DNA of 64,000 nucleotides from Candidatus Proelusimicrobium volucris (GTDB taxonomy: Bacteria > Elusimicrobiota > Elusimicrobia > Elusimicrobiales > Elusimicrobiaceae). The notes beneath the pieces are model-generated. The model did no database searches, was not told the origin of the DNA, and was given only the letters and a program-made list of their open reading frames with translations. Location: assembly GCA_944324665.1 (NCBI GenBank), contig CALUXD010000002.1, positions 540,694 through 604,693 of the forward strand. The letters are read 5' to 3'. Positions 25,244-34,753 of the stretch are shown here, one piece after another. Both the position numbers and the translations under genes were made by a program. Position 1 is the stretch's first letter; every line of letters starts with the position of its first letter.

Positions 25244-27094
25244 ATGAAAATCCTTGATTCCATAAAATCACCCGAACAACTTCGCATGATAGACCCCAAC
25301 CTCCTTCCGCAGCTGTGCGAAGAGATCCGCCAAACGATTATAAATACCGTCAGCAAAACGGGCGGGCACTTGGGCTCGAGCCTTGGCGCGGTAGAGCTTA
25401 TTACGGCGCTTCATTACGTTTTTAACACTCCGAAAGACAAAATAGTATTTGATACAGGCCATCAGGCCTACGCCCATAAAATACTTACGGGCAGGCTGGC
25501 TAAGTTCAACACTATCCGCAAAAAAGGCGGCCTAAGCGGATTTTTAAAGATTTACGAATCACCTTACGATACCTTTGGCGCGGGGCACGCTTCCACCGCC
25601 TTATCGGCCGCTTTGGGTATGGCTATGGCCAGAGACCAAAAAAAGCAAAACCATAAAGTGGTGGCGGTAGTTTCCGACGGATGTATGACGGGCGGCCTGG
25701 CCTATGAGGCTTTGCAGAACGCGGGCCAGCTAAAACCCAATATGTTGGTAGTATTAAACGATAACCAAATGTTTATTTCCAAAAGAGTAGGGGCATTGGG
25801 CAGTTTCCTCACGAAACTTCTTACGGCAAAATACGTTGCCGCCGCCGAAACGGAAGCGACCAAATTTATGAGCAATTTCGAAATCGGCAACAATGCCCTT
25901 AAATTGGCGTACAGGGCAAGATCGATATTATTTTCGGGCGCGCTGTTTGCGGAATTGGGTTTTAGATATTACGGCCCCGTCAACGGCAACGATATAGCGG
26001 AAATGACGGACGTACTTTCAAAAATCAAGGATATACCGGGCCCAGTCATATTGCACGTTGTAACCAAGAAAGGCAAAGGATATCCCCCCGCTGAAGAAAA
26101 ACCGACAAAATACCACGGTTTGGGCATATTTGACGCGGAAACCGGCGAAACCATCGGCAAATCCGATAAGATAACCTATACAAAAGCCTTTTCCGACGCT
26201 TTGCTGAAACTTGCCAAAGAGGACAGAAACATCACCGCCATTACGGCCGCCATGCCGGAAGGCACCGGCCTTAACGCGTTCCGCGACGAACACCCCGACA
26301 GATACTATGACGTCGGCATCGCGGAAGAACACGCGGCCACCTTCGCCGCGGGCTTAGCTACGCAGGGAATAAAACCGATAGTGGCCATATATTCTTCTTT
26401 CTCGCAACGCTGCTATGACCAAATCCAGCAAGACATCTGCCTGCAAAATCTGCCTGTTGTATTTGCTTTGGACAGGGCGGGCATAGTCGGCGAGGACGGC
26501 CCCACGCACCATGGCGTATTTGATTTAAGTTTATTTAGGAATATTCCCAATCTTATAATCGCCGCGCCCTCTGACGAGAACGAACTCCAACACCTTTTGA
26601 AAACGGCTTTCGACTGTAAAAAGCCTTTCATACTCCGCTACCCCAGAGGATCGGGCGAAGGCGTAGCCATAGACGAGGAAATGAAAGTTCTGCCCATAGG
26701 CAAAGGAGAGTGGGTTAAAAAAGGCAAAGATCTTACCATACTCGCCATAGGCAACAGGGTTTACCCCTCGCTTGAAGCCGCTGATCTGCTTAAAAAGCAG
26801 GGGCTTAACGCTGGCGTGATAAATATGCGCTTTGCCAAACCGCTGGACGTAAAGATAATAAAAGACGCTTTGAAAATCTCGCCGAATTTGATTTCCGTTG
26901 AGGATAATGTTCTGGCGGGCGGCTTCGGATCGGCCATAGCCGAAACGCTGGCGGACAATAATCTGCAGGCCAATTTGTTAAGGCTAGGCATTAAAGACGA
27001 ATTTGTGGAACACGGCAAACAGGCCGAACTTTACGAAGATATCGGCCTCTCGGCGCAGGAAATAGCTAAAGCGGCGCTGAAAAAATTTAAATAG
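25244..27094 (+). CDS. dxs: 1-deoxy-D-xylulose-5-phosphate synthase
   Basis: A TPP enzyme joining pyruvate and glyceraldehyde-3-phosphate, the first step of the MEP isoprenoid pathway; 616 residues, normal length. N-terminal motif T-G-G-H-L-G-S-S-L-G-A-V-E; catalytic-site D-T-G-H-Q-A-Y-A-H-K; TPP/Mg segment V-S-D-G-C-M-T-G-G and NDNQMFIS; the transketolase pyrimidine-binding Y-D-V-G-I-A-E-E-H-A-A-T-F-A-A-G; and the C-terminal domain with EDNVLAGGFGSA. The GDG of most TPP enzymes reads SDG here. It lies directly after ispA, so substrate supply and prenyl synthesis are co-expressed. Confidence 0.95.
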   Translation: MKILDSIKSPEQLRMIDPNLLPQLCEEIRQTIINTVSKTGGHLGSSLGAVELITALHYVFNTPKDKIVFDTGHQAYAHKILTGRLAKFNTIRKKGGLSGFLKIYESPYDTFGAGHASTALSAALGMAMARDQKKQNHKVVAVVSDGCMTGGLAYEALQNAGQLKPNMLVVLNDNQMFISKRVGALGSFLTKLLTAKYVAAAETEATKFMSNFEIGNNALKLAYRARSILFSGALFAELGFRYYGPVNGNDIAEMTDVLSKIKDIPGPVILHVVTKKGKGYPPAEEKPTKYHGLGIFDAETGETIGKSDKITYTKAFSDALLKLAKEDRNITAITAAMPEGTGLNAFRDEHPDRYYDVGIAEEHAATFAAGLATQGIKPIVAIYSSFSQRCYDQIQQDICLQNLPVVFALDRAGIVGEDGPTHHGVFDLSLFRNIPNLIIAAPSDENELQHLLKTAFDCKKPFILRYPRGSGEGVAIDEEMKVLPIGKGEWVKKGKDLTILAIGNRVYPSLEAADLLKKQGLNAGVINMRFAKPLDVKIIKDALKISPNLISVEDNVLAGGFGSAIAETLADNNLQANLLRLGIKDEFVEHGKQAELYEDIGLSAQEIAKAALKKFK

Positions 27095-27106
27095 GACGGC
27101 ATATAA

Positions 27107-27913
27107 ATGAAAAAAGAAAAGAAACCACCGTTTATAAATTCCTACACTAAAGCTTACGAAGACATCGCATTCTTAAAAAGCGATGCGGCGCGCTCCGTAA
27201 GGCTGCAGCTGGAACTTCTTAAACCCGAAGTCGTACTGCACCAAGCGGGCATAAAAGAAGGCATAGTATGCTTTGGCAGCGCGAGAATAAGGCCCGAAAA
27301 AGAATCCCTCAAGCGCATAGCCGACATAAAGAAACAAATAAAAAAAGAACCCAAGAAAGCCGCCTTAAAACATCGTCTGGCTGAAGCCGAAGGCCTGCTT
27401 AAACTTGCCAAATACTACGACTATGCCAGAGAATTTACGGCCTTGGCCGTAAAGAAAGGCAAAAACAGATTTGCCATAGTAACCGGCGGCGGCCCCGGCA
27501 TTATGGAAGCGGCCAACCGCGGCGCTTTTGAAAACGGCGGCAAAAGCATAGGGTTTAACATAACTCTGCCGATGGAACAATTCCCCAACAAATATATAAC
27601 AAAAGGTTTGGCGTTTTTGTTTCATTACTTCGCAATACGCAAAATGCACTTGGTAATGAGGTCAAAAGCGGTTGTGGTATTCCCCGGCGGATACGGCACT
27701 TTTGACGAAATGTTTGAAATTCTTACCCTGGTGCAAACGGGCAAAAAGAGCCAAATACCAATAATACTCGTAGGTAAAGAATTTTGGAACGATATCTTCA
27801 AAATACACAAAGTGGCCGAGTATGGAGTAATTTCCAAAGAAGACCAGTTTCAAGTAGTCGAAACACCTCACGAGGCTTGGGACATCATAGCCAAATGCTA
27901 TAAAATAAAATAA
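27107..27913 (+). CDS. LOG-family (TIGR00730-type) Rossmann protein
   Basis: A 268-residue protein of the lysine-decarboxylase-like/LOG fold, whose characterised members hydrolyse cytokinin-type or purine nucleoside monophosphates. Signature motifs are C-F-G-S-A-R near residue 52, VTGGGPGIMEAANRGA near 125, and V-V-F-P-G-G-Y-G-T-F-D-E near 190, which contains PGGxGTxxE. The stretch at 60-105 is a Lys/Glu-rich helical insert (KKQIKKEPKKAALKHRLAEA) found in the longer subgroup. It is the third gene of the isoprenoid operon, 12 bases after dxs. Confidence 0.88.
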   Translation: MKKEKKPPFINSYTKAYEDIAFLKSDAARSVRLQLELLKPEVVLHQAGIKEGIVCFGSARIRPEKESLKRIADIKKQIKKEPKKAALKHRLAEAEGLLKLAKYYDYAREFTALAVKKGKNRFAIVTGGGPGIMEAANRGAFENGGKSIGFNITLPMEQFPNKYITKGLAFLFHYFAIRKMHLVMRSKAVVVFPGGYGTFDEMFEILTLVQTGKKSQIPIILVGKEFWNDIFKIHKVAEYGVISKEDQFQVVETPHEAWDIIAKCYKIK

Positions 27914-27927
27914 ATGATATGGCAGGA

Positions 27928-27964
27928 AAAACGCGCCGCCAATATATGCGGCGCGTTTTTTATT
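27928..27964 (+). terminator. Terminator of the ispA-dxs-LOG operon
   Basis: 10-bp stem AACGCGCCGC/GCGGCGCGTT with eight-base loop, followed by a T run. Confidence 0.9.
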
Positions 27965-28212
27965 TGACTTCACAACTTCCCAATATCATACAAAATATCC
28001 TATAAGACGCCTCCCCACATTATAACAGACAAGGTTTCCCCTTTAAAACTCAATTATTCGAGAAAATACACTTATATATCTATTTCAAAAGGAGTTAAAC
28101 GGAATTTACTATCAAGAAATAGTTTAATTCAAAGTGCGGAATTGAAAAGTGAACTGTTTTTCAAATAAAATAAAAATCCATAGGCCTAGCTTGGGATTTT
28201 CACAATAAATAA
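27965..28212. other. Intergenic stretch without a clear gene
   Basis: AT-rich sequence between two convergent terminators. There is an AAGGAG at about 28090 without a usable ATG. A weak stem AAAATCC/GGATTTT (28173-28179 with 28194-28200) encloses AGGCCT. A small RNA is possible but I see no direct support. Confidence 0.35.
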
Positions 28213-28243
28213 AAAAGCCGCGTCTTTTAAACGCGGCTTTTAA
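28211..28243 (-). terminator. Terminator of the GYF-like gene
   Basis: Stem AAAAGCCGCGT/ACGCGGCTTTT with T run on the - strand, about 20 bases after the stop. Confidence 0.85.
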
Positions 28244-28262
28244 AATAATATTTTATTTTTAT

Positions 28263-30716
28263 TTATCTGCCTCTGGCGGAAGAAGGCCTAGGCCCGCCTG
28301 CGGGTGCCTGGGCCGCCGCAACGGGTGCTGCGGCCGTATTTGCCGCTTGTTGCTGCATCATAGCGGGCGGAACGATAAACGTCATTATATTATTCGATTC
28401 CGAAGTCGTCGGCGTTAAACTGCCGTCGGTAGTATTATAGCTGAAACGATATGTCAAGCTGTATCCTTCATTATTTGGCGGCAATTTTACCGCTATCGAA
28501 TAATAAGAAGGATCTACGGACGGTTCCGCGCTCCATTGTATTAACTGAGAGAAATTACTATGCGCGGCGTTTATTTTCTGTTCCAACGTGGAACCGTCAA
28601 CAAAAGTATAGTTCTTTACGTTGGCGATTATATTGTTGGCTATCATTTCTTCAGGGCTTTCTTCCGGTTCTTCCTGAACAGCCGTCTCTCCTTCCAAGTC
28701 CAGCGTTTCCTCTACGGCGGGGCCGGAAACTTTATCTATTATATAATGGACAGGGCTCATCTCTTTTGGCAATATGCCCATCATGGCCAATACCGCCACA
28801 AAGCCCAATACCGCACACAGCAGAACCATCATCAAACCGAAAGCCTTTAGACCTTTCATAAAAGGCGAGGGATTGCTAAGCTCAGCGATAGCTTCCTCTA
28901 TGTTGGGAGTATTGTAATCTGCGCCGATAGGATCACCGGCCGCGACCATAGGAACCGTCTTTATAGCCGCGGGTTTTATTCTCTTAACCTGTCTGACGGA
29001 AGAACTGTCTTCCGCGGCGGCAGGTTGATTTTTTAAATCAGCCATTCCGGCTTGGGCTTCCACTCCCGGCTTGGGAGCGGCTGGCGCGGTCGCGTCGTTT
29101 TCGTCATACAAAGGGTTATCCTGCGAAGCTATGGTCGGCGGAACATAGTCAGATATAATGGACGTAGGCTGATCCAAAAAGACTTCTTCTATACTGCTGG
29201 TAAAAGTCTTAAGGAATTTATCGTCTACATTTTCCACTTGCATAGTACCGGCAGGCTCTTCCCCTTGCTCAGGCTGAGAAACTTGCTCGCCTGCCGGAGG
29301 GGTAGTAAGCTCTTCAAGAGAATTTACTTGTTCTTCCTCTCCGTTCGTGGCCGACGCTTGAGCGGGAACTTCTTCCTGCTCGGCTACTGCTTCCTCTTGG
29401 ACAGGCAAAGCGGGCTCCTCTACGGGTGTTTCCTGCTCAAAGGCTTCCTCTTGTGGATGTTCTTCCGCTGCGGGGTATGACTGTTCCGTTGTCTCAACTT
29501 CTTCCGCAGATAATTGCTCAAAAGCTGGCTCCTTGGATTCTTCTTCTACGGGCTCGGCTATAGCATCGATATCACGCTCCAAGCTCTTTTCAATTTCTTC
29601 AAGCTCTTTGTCCGCTTTTTCTTTCTTTTTTTCCTCTTCCTTTTTCTCTTCGGCGAAAGTCTTTAAAATCGCTTCTTCTTCTCTATTGCCGACTGAAGCT
29701 ACTTCCAATATTTCGGCTTCGGCCTCAACATCTTCGGGCTCGGATTTAACATCGGTCACAGTGTCTTCCTGTTCCGTCGTTTCTTTGGCGGGAAACTCTT
29801 TTTCCTCTTCAACTTTTTCAGGTTCCGATTCCTCTTGCGGAGCTTCTTCCGCCTTTACTTCTTTCTCCTTTAAAGTTTTTCCCTCAACTTTATTTTCCTG
29901 TTTTTTCTCTTCGGAAGGCTCTTCCGCCGGTTTTTCTTCCTCAGAGGACTTTTTTTCCTCGGGCGAAGATATTTCTATCGTTTCTTTAGAGGCCAAATCA
30001 AAAGCCACCGGTGCACCGCTGTTTGCGGGCACGGCTTTTAGACGCATCGTATTCTCTATCGCCGATTCCAATATATCATCGCTATCGGGAATTTCTTTGG
30101 GTAAATTATCGTCCGCAGAGGCCTTCAAAACAACAGGTTCGCCTTCATTGGTTTGATGTATCTTGGAAAGAGCAATTTTCTCTTCTGGAATATCGCCCTC
30201 GTTCATAGGGATTAGCGGCTCTTCCTGAAAGGCTTTCAAAGCAAGCGCGTCTTTTACTAAAGGGACATTTTTCTTCTCGCCCGCAGAGGTCGAGGAATTA
30301 TACATCGTCATAGAAGCCGTATAGTTTAAATTTGCTATATCTTTTTTAAGTTCGGCCACTTCATTTATCAGGTACTCTATTTTGTCAAGCAAAATTTGTT
30401 CTTTTTGAGAATACGCCTCCGCACTATCTTCCCTGCCGTAAGATTCCGGCAAAGGTTCCGGCGTATACTCGCCTGAAGCATCGTAAATATCTTGCTCGTC
30501 GTTTTGGGCCGTTTCTACGGTTTCTTCCGGCTGAACGGCATTGTGTGCCCCGTAATTTATAAGTTCGCCAGCGGACGTCCATTCCTGATTTCCGCCTTCG
30601 GGCGTTTCTTCCGGGCAGATTAACGTCTGTGCGTCAAAGCCCGGTATGCTTGACAGCGCTTCCGCTTCATACGGCTGCGGTAATACCTCGTCATTTATAT
30701 ATACCCAATATCTCAT
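28263..30716 (-). CDS. GYF_2-like N-terminal domain, long acidic linker, single TM: envelope protein of unknown role
   Basis: About 817 residues from the ATG at 30716 (Shine-Dalgarno-like gagg before it; a start 15 codons earlier is possible). Residues 1-60 (R-Y-W-V-Y-I-N-D-E-V-L-P-Q-P-Y, then PGFDAQTLICPE and EWTSAGEL) match the layout of GYF_2 domains. Next comes a coiled coil (EQILLDKIEYLINEVAELKK). About 430 residues of Glu/Pro/Ala/Lys-rich, probably disordered sequence follow, then one TM helix (GLMMVLLCAVLGFVAVLAMM) near 650. The C-terminal domain has about 120 residues and a Pro/Ala tail. The topology implies a cytoplasmic acidic tail and periplasmic C-terminus. It is last in the EamA-HAD-cyclodeaminase-532aa transcription unit. 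Confidence 0.65.
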   Translation of the reverse strand: MRYWVYINDEVLPQPYEAEALSSIPGFDAQTLICPEETPEGGNQEWTSAGELINYGAHNAVQPEETVETAQNDEQDIYDASGEYTPEPLPESYGREDSAEAYSQKEQILLDKIEYLINEVAELKKDIANLNYTASMTMYNSSTSAGEKKNVPLVKDALALKAFQEEPLIPMNEGDIPEEKIALSKIHQTNEGEPVVLKASADDNLPKEIPDSDDILESAIENTMRLKAVPANSGAPVAFDLASKETIEISSPEEKKSSEEEKPAEEPSEEKKQENKVEGKTLKEKEVKAEEAPQEESEPEKVEEEKEFPAKETTEQEDTVTDVKSEPEDVEAEAEILEVASVGNREEEAILKTFAEEKKEEEKKKEKADKELEEIEKSLERDIDAIAEPVEEESKEPAFEQLSAEEVETTEQSYPAAEEHPQEEAFEQETPVEEPALPVQEEAVAEQEEVPAQASATNGEEEQVNSLEELTTPPAGEQVSQPEQGEEPAGTMQVENVDDKFLKTFTSSIEEVFLDQPTSIISDYVPPTIASQDNPLYDENDATAPAAPKPGVEAQAGMADLKNQPAAAEDSSSVRQVKRIKPAAIKTVPMVAAGDPIGADYNTPNIEEAIAELSNPSPFMKGLKAFGLMMVLLCAVLGFVAVLAMMGILPKEMSPVHYIIDKVSGPAVEETLDLEGETAVQEEPEESPEEMIANNIIANVKNYTFVDGSTLEQKINAAHSNFSQLIQWSAEPSVDPSYYSIAVKLPPNNEGYSLTYRFSYNTTDGSLTPTTSESNNIMTFIVPPAMMQQQAANTAAAPVAAAQAPAGGPRPSSARGR

Positions 30717-30795
30717 TTTTCCCTCTGCTGTTTTAATTTCCCTTAGAGAACAGTTTAGCAAATTATCAGTTAAATTTCTCTATAATATCTTCCTT

Positions 30796-32394
30796 TTATT
30801 GAAGCATATTTGCAACTCTTTTCGCCGCGTCCTCGTGATCGTTTGATACTTTGTAAAATTTTTCATAAGCCGATAATATGCTCTGCTTGGTAAAATTACT
30901 GTTGACCGGCAAAGCTTTTATCGTCGTATCTACACTTTGCTCCGGCCAGCCCTTTTGAAGCATATCCAAACCCACCGACGCCGCAAAAGCCGTTATGTTT
31001 CCGTTTAGTTCACCTACAAGCAAACTTAAAGCGTAACCGTATTTGGATTCGTCGCTCTTCCAAAAATCATAGCCCGCCAATCGCCCGCGCAGAAATGCCA
31101 ACACTTCGCCGCGGTCTTTAGTCCCCAAATAACGCTCCACCGCCTCGCTTTCCAAACTGCCTGCACTGTACAAAACTTTATTTTCCTTCCTAAACAAAGC
31201 CTGTGTTTCGCCGTCGGCTTCGGCTATCTTGCCCAATAGAACTTTTACGCCGATGTCGGCATTTTCGTATATGTCTTTATTATGCGGCAAATTCCTCAAA
31301 ATAGAAACGAACCGCTCTTCCACGCCTTCCTTATCCGTCTTGCCGTAAAAAGCAGACGTTATCAAATCCTCGTATCCGTTGAAATATTTATTGCTTGATA
31401 CCGAACGCAAAAACAGCTTCTTGCCGCGGTTATAACTCGCTTCCCGCTCCGCCGCAAGCAAAGTGTCGTTGCTGGCGTCCGTCATAACTTTAAAGGCAAG
31501 CGCCAAATTCTCTTCGGGATAGTCAGCATACGGAAGTCGCTTTAAGACGGCGTCCAAAGTTTCCGCTATCTCTTTGGGGGTTTTCAACTTCAAATATTTA
31601 AAGGCGAGAAGCTGCAAATCGTCCGGCAAAATATTATATTTTATCTCTTTAGCCAAAACGGCCGCGCCGGCGGCTTCCTGCGAAGTCATTTTCAAAAGCA
31701 ATACGCGCGCGGCAAATTCGTGCGACCAGGCAAAATCGGGGTTGGCTTTCGCTATCTCTTGCAAAGCCTCTTCAAATACTGGCTTTAGCGCTTTGCAGCA
31801 CGGCTGGGTATAATAGTCCGATAACGCATTCACCGCGGCGGAAGATAATTTCTTGCTCTCCGCCAAAGCCTTAAGATACTTTACATTATCTTCTATTACC
31901 GAGGGAGATTGCTCTTCCAATTTTTCGGCTTCGGCAAGCATTGCGTCGACTATCTTGGAGGCTTCCTTAGAATTAAAATCTATTTCCCCCTCAAAAGAGG
32001 CCGACAGCTCCCCCCAGCGCTTTATGAAATTCTTCTCGCAGCAGACGCTCCCGTAAGCGTTTAAAAGCAACCTGAAGTATTTTGCGTCCAACGACAATTT
32101 GGAGCAAAGCTCAGATACCGCACGGGCGGAAAGCAATATCTCCACCCTAGCCTGCCCCGCCTTTAGAGAAATCTCGTTTAACAATATTTTGGCTATTATA
32201 TAATCGCCTTCGATCCCTTCGGGCAAAAGTATATCGCGCCGTATTTCTTCTACGGTCTTGCTCATGGCCGCGACTTTTTCCCCGTCTGTAAAACGCATAG
32301 CCAATAGGCCGATTTCCAATCCGCCCGCTTTCGGCAGCACCCCGGAAACCGCTTCTTCCGCATTAAACGTTTTGACTGATTTCTCTTCTTTCAT
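30796..32394 (-). CDS. Unknown all-helical protein (532 residues)
   Basis: No signal peptide or TM helix is seen. The sequence is nearly all alpha-helical, with Ala/Leu/Glu/Lys-rich repeats of about 35-40 residues that suggest TPR- or HEAT-like superhelix, for example ENLALAFKVMTDASNDTLLAAERE and KAANPDFAW-type turns. I do not recognise a family. It lies between the cyclodeaminase (31 bases upstream) and the GYF-like gene (79 bases downstream), so it is probably in the same unit; it could be a scaffold for the GYF-like membrane protein. A TATAAT lies eight bases before the ATG and no Shine-Dalgarno is seen. Confidence 0.6.
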   Translation of the reverse strand: MKEEKSVKTFNAEEAVSGVLPKAGGLEIGLLAMRFTDGEKVAAMSKTVEEIRRDILLPEGIEGDYIIAKILLNEISLKAGQARVEILLSARAVSELCSKLSLDAKYFRLLLNAYGSVCCEKNFIKRWGELSASFEGEIDFNSKEASKIVDAMLAEAEKLEEQSPSVIEDNVKYLKALAESKKLSSAAVNALSDYYTQPCCKALKPVFEEALQEIAKANPDFAWSHEFAARVLLLKMTSQEAAGAAVLAKEIKYNILPDDLQLLAFKYLKLKTPKEIAETLDAVLKRLPYADYPEENLALAFKVMTDASNDTLLAAEREASYNRGKKLFLRSVSSNKYFNGYEDLITSAFYGKTDKEGVEERFVSILRNLPHNKDIYENADIGVKVLLGKIAEADGETQALFRKENKVLYSAGSLESEAVERYLGTKDRGEVLAFLRGRLAGYDFWKSDESKYGYALSLLVGELNGNITAFAASVGLDMLQKGWPEQSVDTTIKALPVNSNFTKQSILSAYEKFYKVSNDHEDAAKRVANMLQ

Positions 32395-32425
32395 ACTTAT
32401 ATATTATATACTACATTTGCGCCGT

Positions 32426-33013
32426 TTATGAAATGCTTTCATAAAACGGTTTAAGGAAATTTATATTCTTCTCCAACTCCTCTTTAAAGTCCGCTTCTTT
32501 AATATAAGGCATATTGGCTTTTATATTTTCCACGCCACACGCTATCGCCGCCCTAAGCATTATCTTGGCGCATTCTATATCGGGCTTTATCACGGGCGCT
32601 ATCTTGGGTGAGATTTCCTCCGTCATCTGCAAAGTTTTAACCGCTTTTAAGGCCGTTTCCAAAGGCACTTTCGCGCATTGTTCCAACGCGGCTTTTACAT
32701 ACTCCTCACGCTCTTTGCTGCCGCTGGGCAGCTTCTTGGCGCTGATATATTCCTCATAAGCGTCGGCATCCTTTTCCGCGCACTCTTTTAAAGCGTCCCT
32801 AAGCAATATAAATTCGTCCAAAGCCTCGTTTAGTTCCTTCTTGCTCTGAGGGGCGGTGCTTTTCATCTTCATAGTTACCGATATAGCCATCATCGTAAGC
32901 GCGCAGCCGCTAGCAGCCGAAAAGGCCGCCACGGCCCCGCCGCCCGGCGTAGCGCTGCCTGATGACACCGCGTCTATAAAACTTTCCGCTCCGTTTTGCC
33001 AATTGTTTACCAT
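32426..33013 (-). CDS. fchA: Cyclodeaminase/methenyl-THF cyclohydrolase (FTCD C-domain family)
   Basis: A 195-residue helical protein of the formiminotransferase-cyclodeaminase/FchA family. The family signature S-A-T-P-G-G-G-A-V-A-A near residue 20 is the folate-binding loop, followed by the long amphipathic helices usual for these dimers or tetramers. Family members interconvert 5,10-methenyl- and 10-formyl-tetrahydrofolate or remove ammonia from formimino-THF. In an anaerobe a cyclohydrolase role in one-carbon metabolism is plausible. It overlaps the end of the HAD gene by 7 bases. Confidence 0.82.
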   Translation of the reverse strand: MVNNWQNGAESFIDAVSSGSATPGGGAVAAFSAASGCALTMMAISVTMKMKSTAPQSKKELNEALDEFILLRDALKECAEKDADAYEEYISAKKLPSGSKEREEYVKAALEQCAKVPLETALKAVKTLQMTEEISPKIAPVIKPDIECAKIMLRAAIACGVENIKANMPYIKEADFKEELEKNINFLKPFYESIS

Positions 33014-33855
33014 ATCTTGCCAGACTCCAAATCAGAATATTTCTTTATTCTAAACATCTTCAGACGCTGTTCGTCTATCCCCGTACGGCTGAAAAACACA
33101 TGCTCTATCGCGCTTGCGGGCATTATGTACGAGCCTTTCTCTACTCCCTTAGGGTCCTGTTTTAAATCAAGCCATACAAGCAGAACCTCTTGGTCTTTAA
33201 AATCTTCCACTTCCGCCTCCGCGGCCGCCCTTAAAAGACGTTCTTTATCGGCTAAACCCGCTTCTTTTACCACCGCGCTGTGGTATCCGTTCTCCTTGGC
33301 AGCCATTACGTCTAAATGCGTATCGCCTATTACAAATACCTCTTCCGGCTTAAAAGCGTGTTTAAATTCTTTGCCCGCGCGTTTTACCGCGGCCGCCAAA
33401 AGCTGAGGCCGTTTCTCCGCGTCCCAGCCGAAGCCGCCCGTAACAAAATACTTCGCAAGGCCGGCAGGCTCCAGTTTTATCTTCGCCGCTTCTTCCACAT
33501 TACCAGTGGCAAGCCCGAGCTTCACATCGGGATATTTAAGCAAAGTCTTTATAAAATCTTCTACCCCGCTAGCGGCTTTATATTTTTTGCTCTTTTGCAA
33601 AGATTCTAATTCCTCCGGCAGCAATTTTAAATATTCTTCCTTAACCTCTTTTAGCTGCTTGGCCGTAGGCGCTTTGCCTGCCGCGCACTTGTACATATAA
33701 GCGAAATTCTTTTTATCCGATACTCCTATAAGCTCGTTTAAATCGTATTTCGGCGTTTTGCCCGTTATATTTTCAACCGCTTTTGCCAAGCTCGGCACGC
33801 CGAACGCGCCCGTGTTTAACAATGTTCCGTCTATATCAAATAGTACAAGTTTCAT
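33007..33855 (-). CDS. HAD-superfamily phosphatase (phosphoglycolate phosphatase-like)
   Basis: The 282 residues begin with D-I-D-G-T-L at 6-11, the nucleophile motif (DxDGT). A helical cap follows at about 15-95, then motif II ATGN near 122 and motif IV G-D-T-H-L-D-V near 186-192. Lys is contributed around KRPQLL. The core ends near residue 225; an extra C-terminal 55 residues (ending ESGKIW) are unusual for the family and unassigned. The substrate is a small phosphorylated metabolite, not determinable here. It overlaps its neighbours at both ends (ATGA with the EamA gene). Confidence 0.8.
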   Translation of the reverse strand: MKLVLFDIDGTLLNTGAFGVPSLAKAVENITGKTPKYDLNELIGVSDKKNFAYMYKCAAGKAPTAKQLKEVKEEYLKLLPEELESLQKSKKYKAASGVEDFIKTLLKYPDVKLGLATGNVEEAAKIKLEPAGLAKYFVTGGFGWDAEKRPQLLAAAVKRAGKEFKHAFKPEEVFVIGDTHLDVMAAKENGYHSAVVKEAGLADKERLLRAAAEAEVEDFKDQEVLLVWLDLKQDPKGVEKGSYIMPASAIEHVFFSRTGIDEQRLKMFRIKKYSDLESGKIW

Positions 33856-34742
33856 TTTTCCGTACCTTTCCTTATTGTGTTTGTTACCATATAGGCCCCG
33901 CCCATCGCGAGCAAAAGCCCCAAAATCTGTGTCATCTTCAATTTATCGTATCCCAATGCCGCCGACAATAAATACGTAAATACCGGATACACCAATATTA
34001 CCGCCGTGGCTTTGGCCAAAGCCATATTCCTTATGGCCTTATACCAGAATATATTGCCTATCAAATTGTTGAATACCGCCATAAACAGCAGTATCAAAAC
34101 GCTCTTGAGCGAAAATCCGCAATAAAACGGTACGTCAAAACGCGTCAGAATAAAAGCCGTCGGCACCGTACATAGAAAACCGAACAAAGCCCGCGCGCAC
34201 ACTATAAGATTATCCGGTATATCGGCGGGCAGTTTCTTGGCCGCTATATGCGATACCTGAAACATCCACACAGTAGCCAAAATTATCAAATCGCCCTTAA
34301 GTTTTACGCTTAAGCCCTCGCCCGCCAAAAGCAGCCCTACGCCGCAAATAAGCACCGCAGTGCCAAAAAGCTGTTTTTTTGAAGGATACTCCTTTAAAAA
34401 CACAGCCGAAAGTATCAAAGAGTATATAACTTCCGTCTGATTGAGTATCGCCGAGTTAGCGGGCGTCGTATAATTTAAGGCTATGAATATCAGCAAATAC
34501 GGCAAAGCCGTGCCGAATAAACCTACCGCCGCAAATTTAAAAAACAAATCCCGCCTAAACAAAAGCCGCCAATAACCTTTCTTAAACAGCCACGGGACAT
34601 ATATCAGCGCCGTACCCAAAGTACCGAGCAAAACTATCGCCAATGGAGAAACGCTCCCCACAGCCAGCTTCCCGACCACCGGATATATCGCCGTTATTAT
34701 TACCGACGACCATAATGCCTGCAATGGCGTTATGTAAGACAT
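33852..34742 (-). CDS. EamA/DMT-family transporter, copy 2
   Basis: A 296-residue, ten-TM transporter closely related to copy 1 at 19371-20246, including an identical 20-residue stretch beginning ATVWMFQ. Overlap ATGA with the HAD phosphatase gene suggests co-translation and possibly a joint role in exporting or handling a metabolite. It is the first gene of the 34.7-28.3 kb transcription unit. No Shine-Dalgarno is seen; TATAAT ends five bases before the ATG. Confidence 0.85.
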   Translation of the reverse strand: MSYITPLQALWSSVIITAIYPVVGKLAVGSVSPLAIVLLGTLGTALIYVPWLFKKGYWRLLFRRDLFFKFAAVGLFGTALPYLLIFIALNYTTPANSAILNQTEVIYSLILSAVFLKEYPSKKQLFGTAVLICGVGLLLAGEGLSVKLKGDLIILATVWMFQVSHIAAKKLPADIPDNLIVCARALFGFLCTVPTAFILTRFDVPFYCGFSLKSVLILLFMAVFNNLIGNIFWYKAIRNMALAKATAVILVYPVFTYLLSAALGYDKLKMTQILGLLLAMGGAYMVTNTIRKGTEK

Positions 34743-34747
34743 ATTTA

Positions 34748-34753
34748 ATTATA
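34748..34753 (-). promoter_or_regulatory. -10 element 5 bases before EamA copy 2 start
   Basis: TATAAT on the - strand, then TAAAT, then ATG; no Shine-Dalgarno. Confidence 0.4.

Noticed and set aside
29533-30156. 207-codon + strand open frame, Ser-rich
   Set aside because: It is the mirror of the Glu-rich linker codons of the GYF-like gene; low complexity, no start signal.
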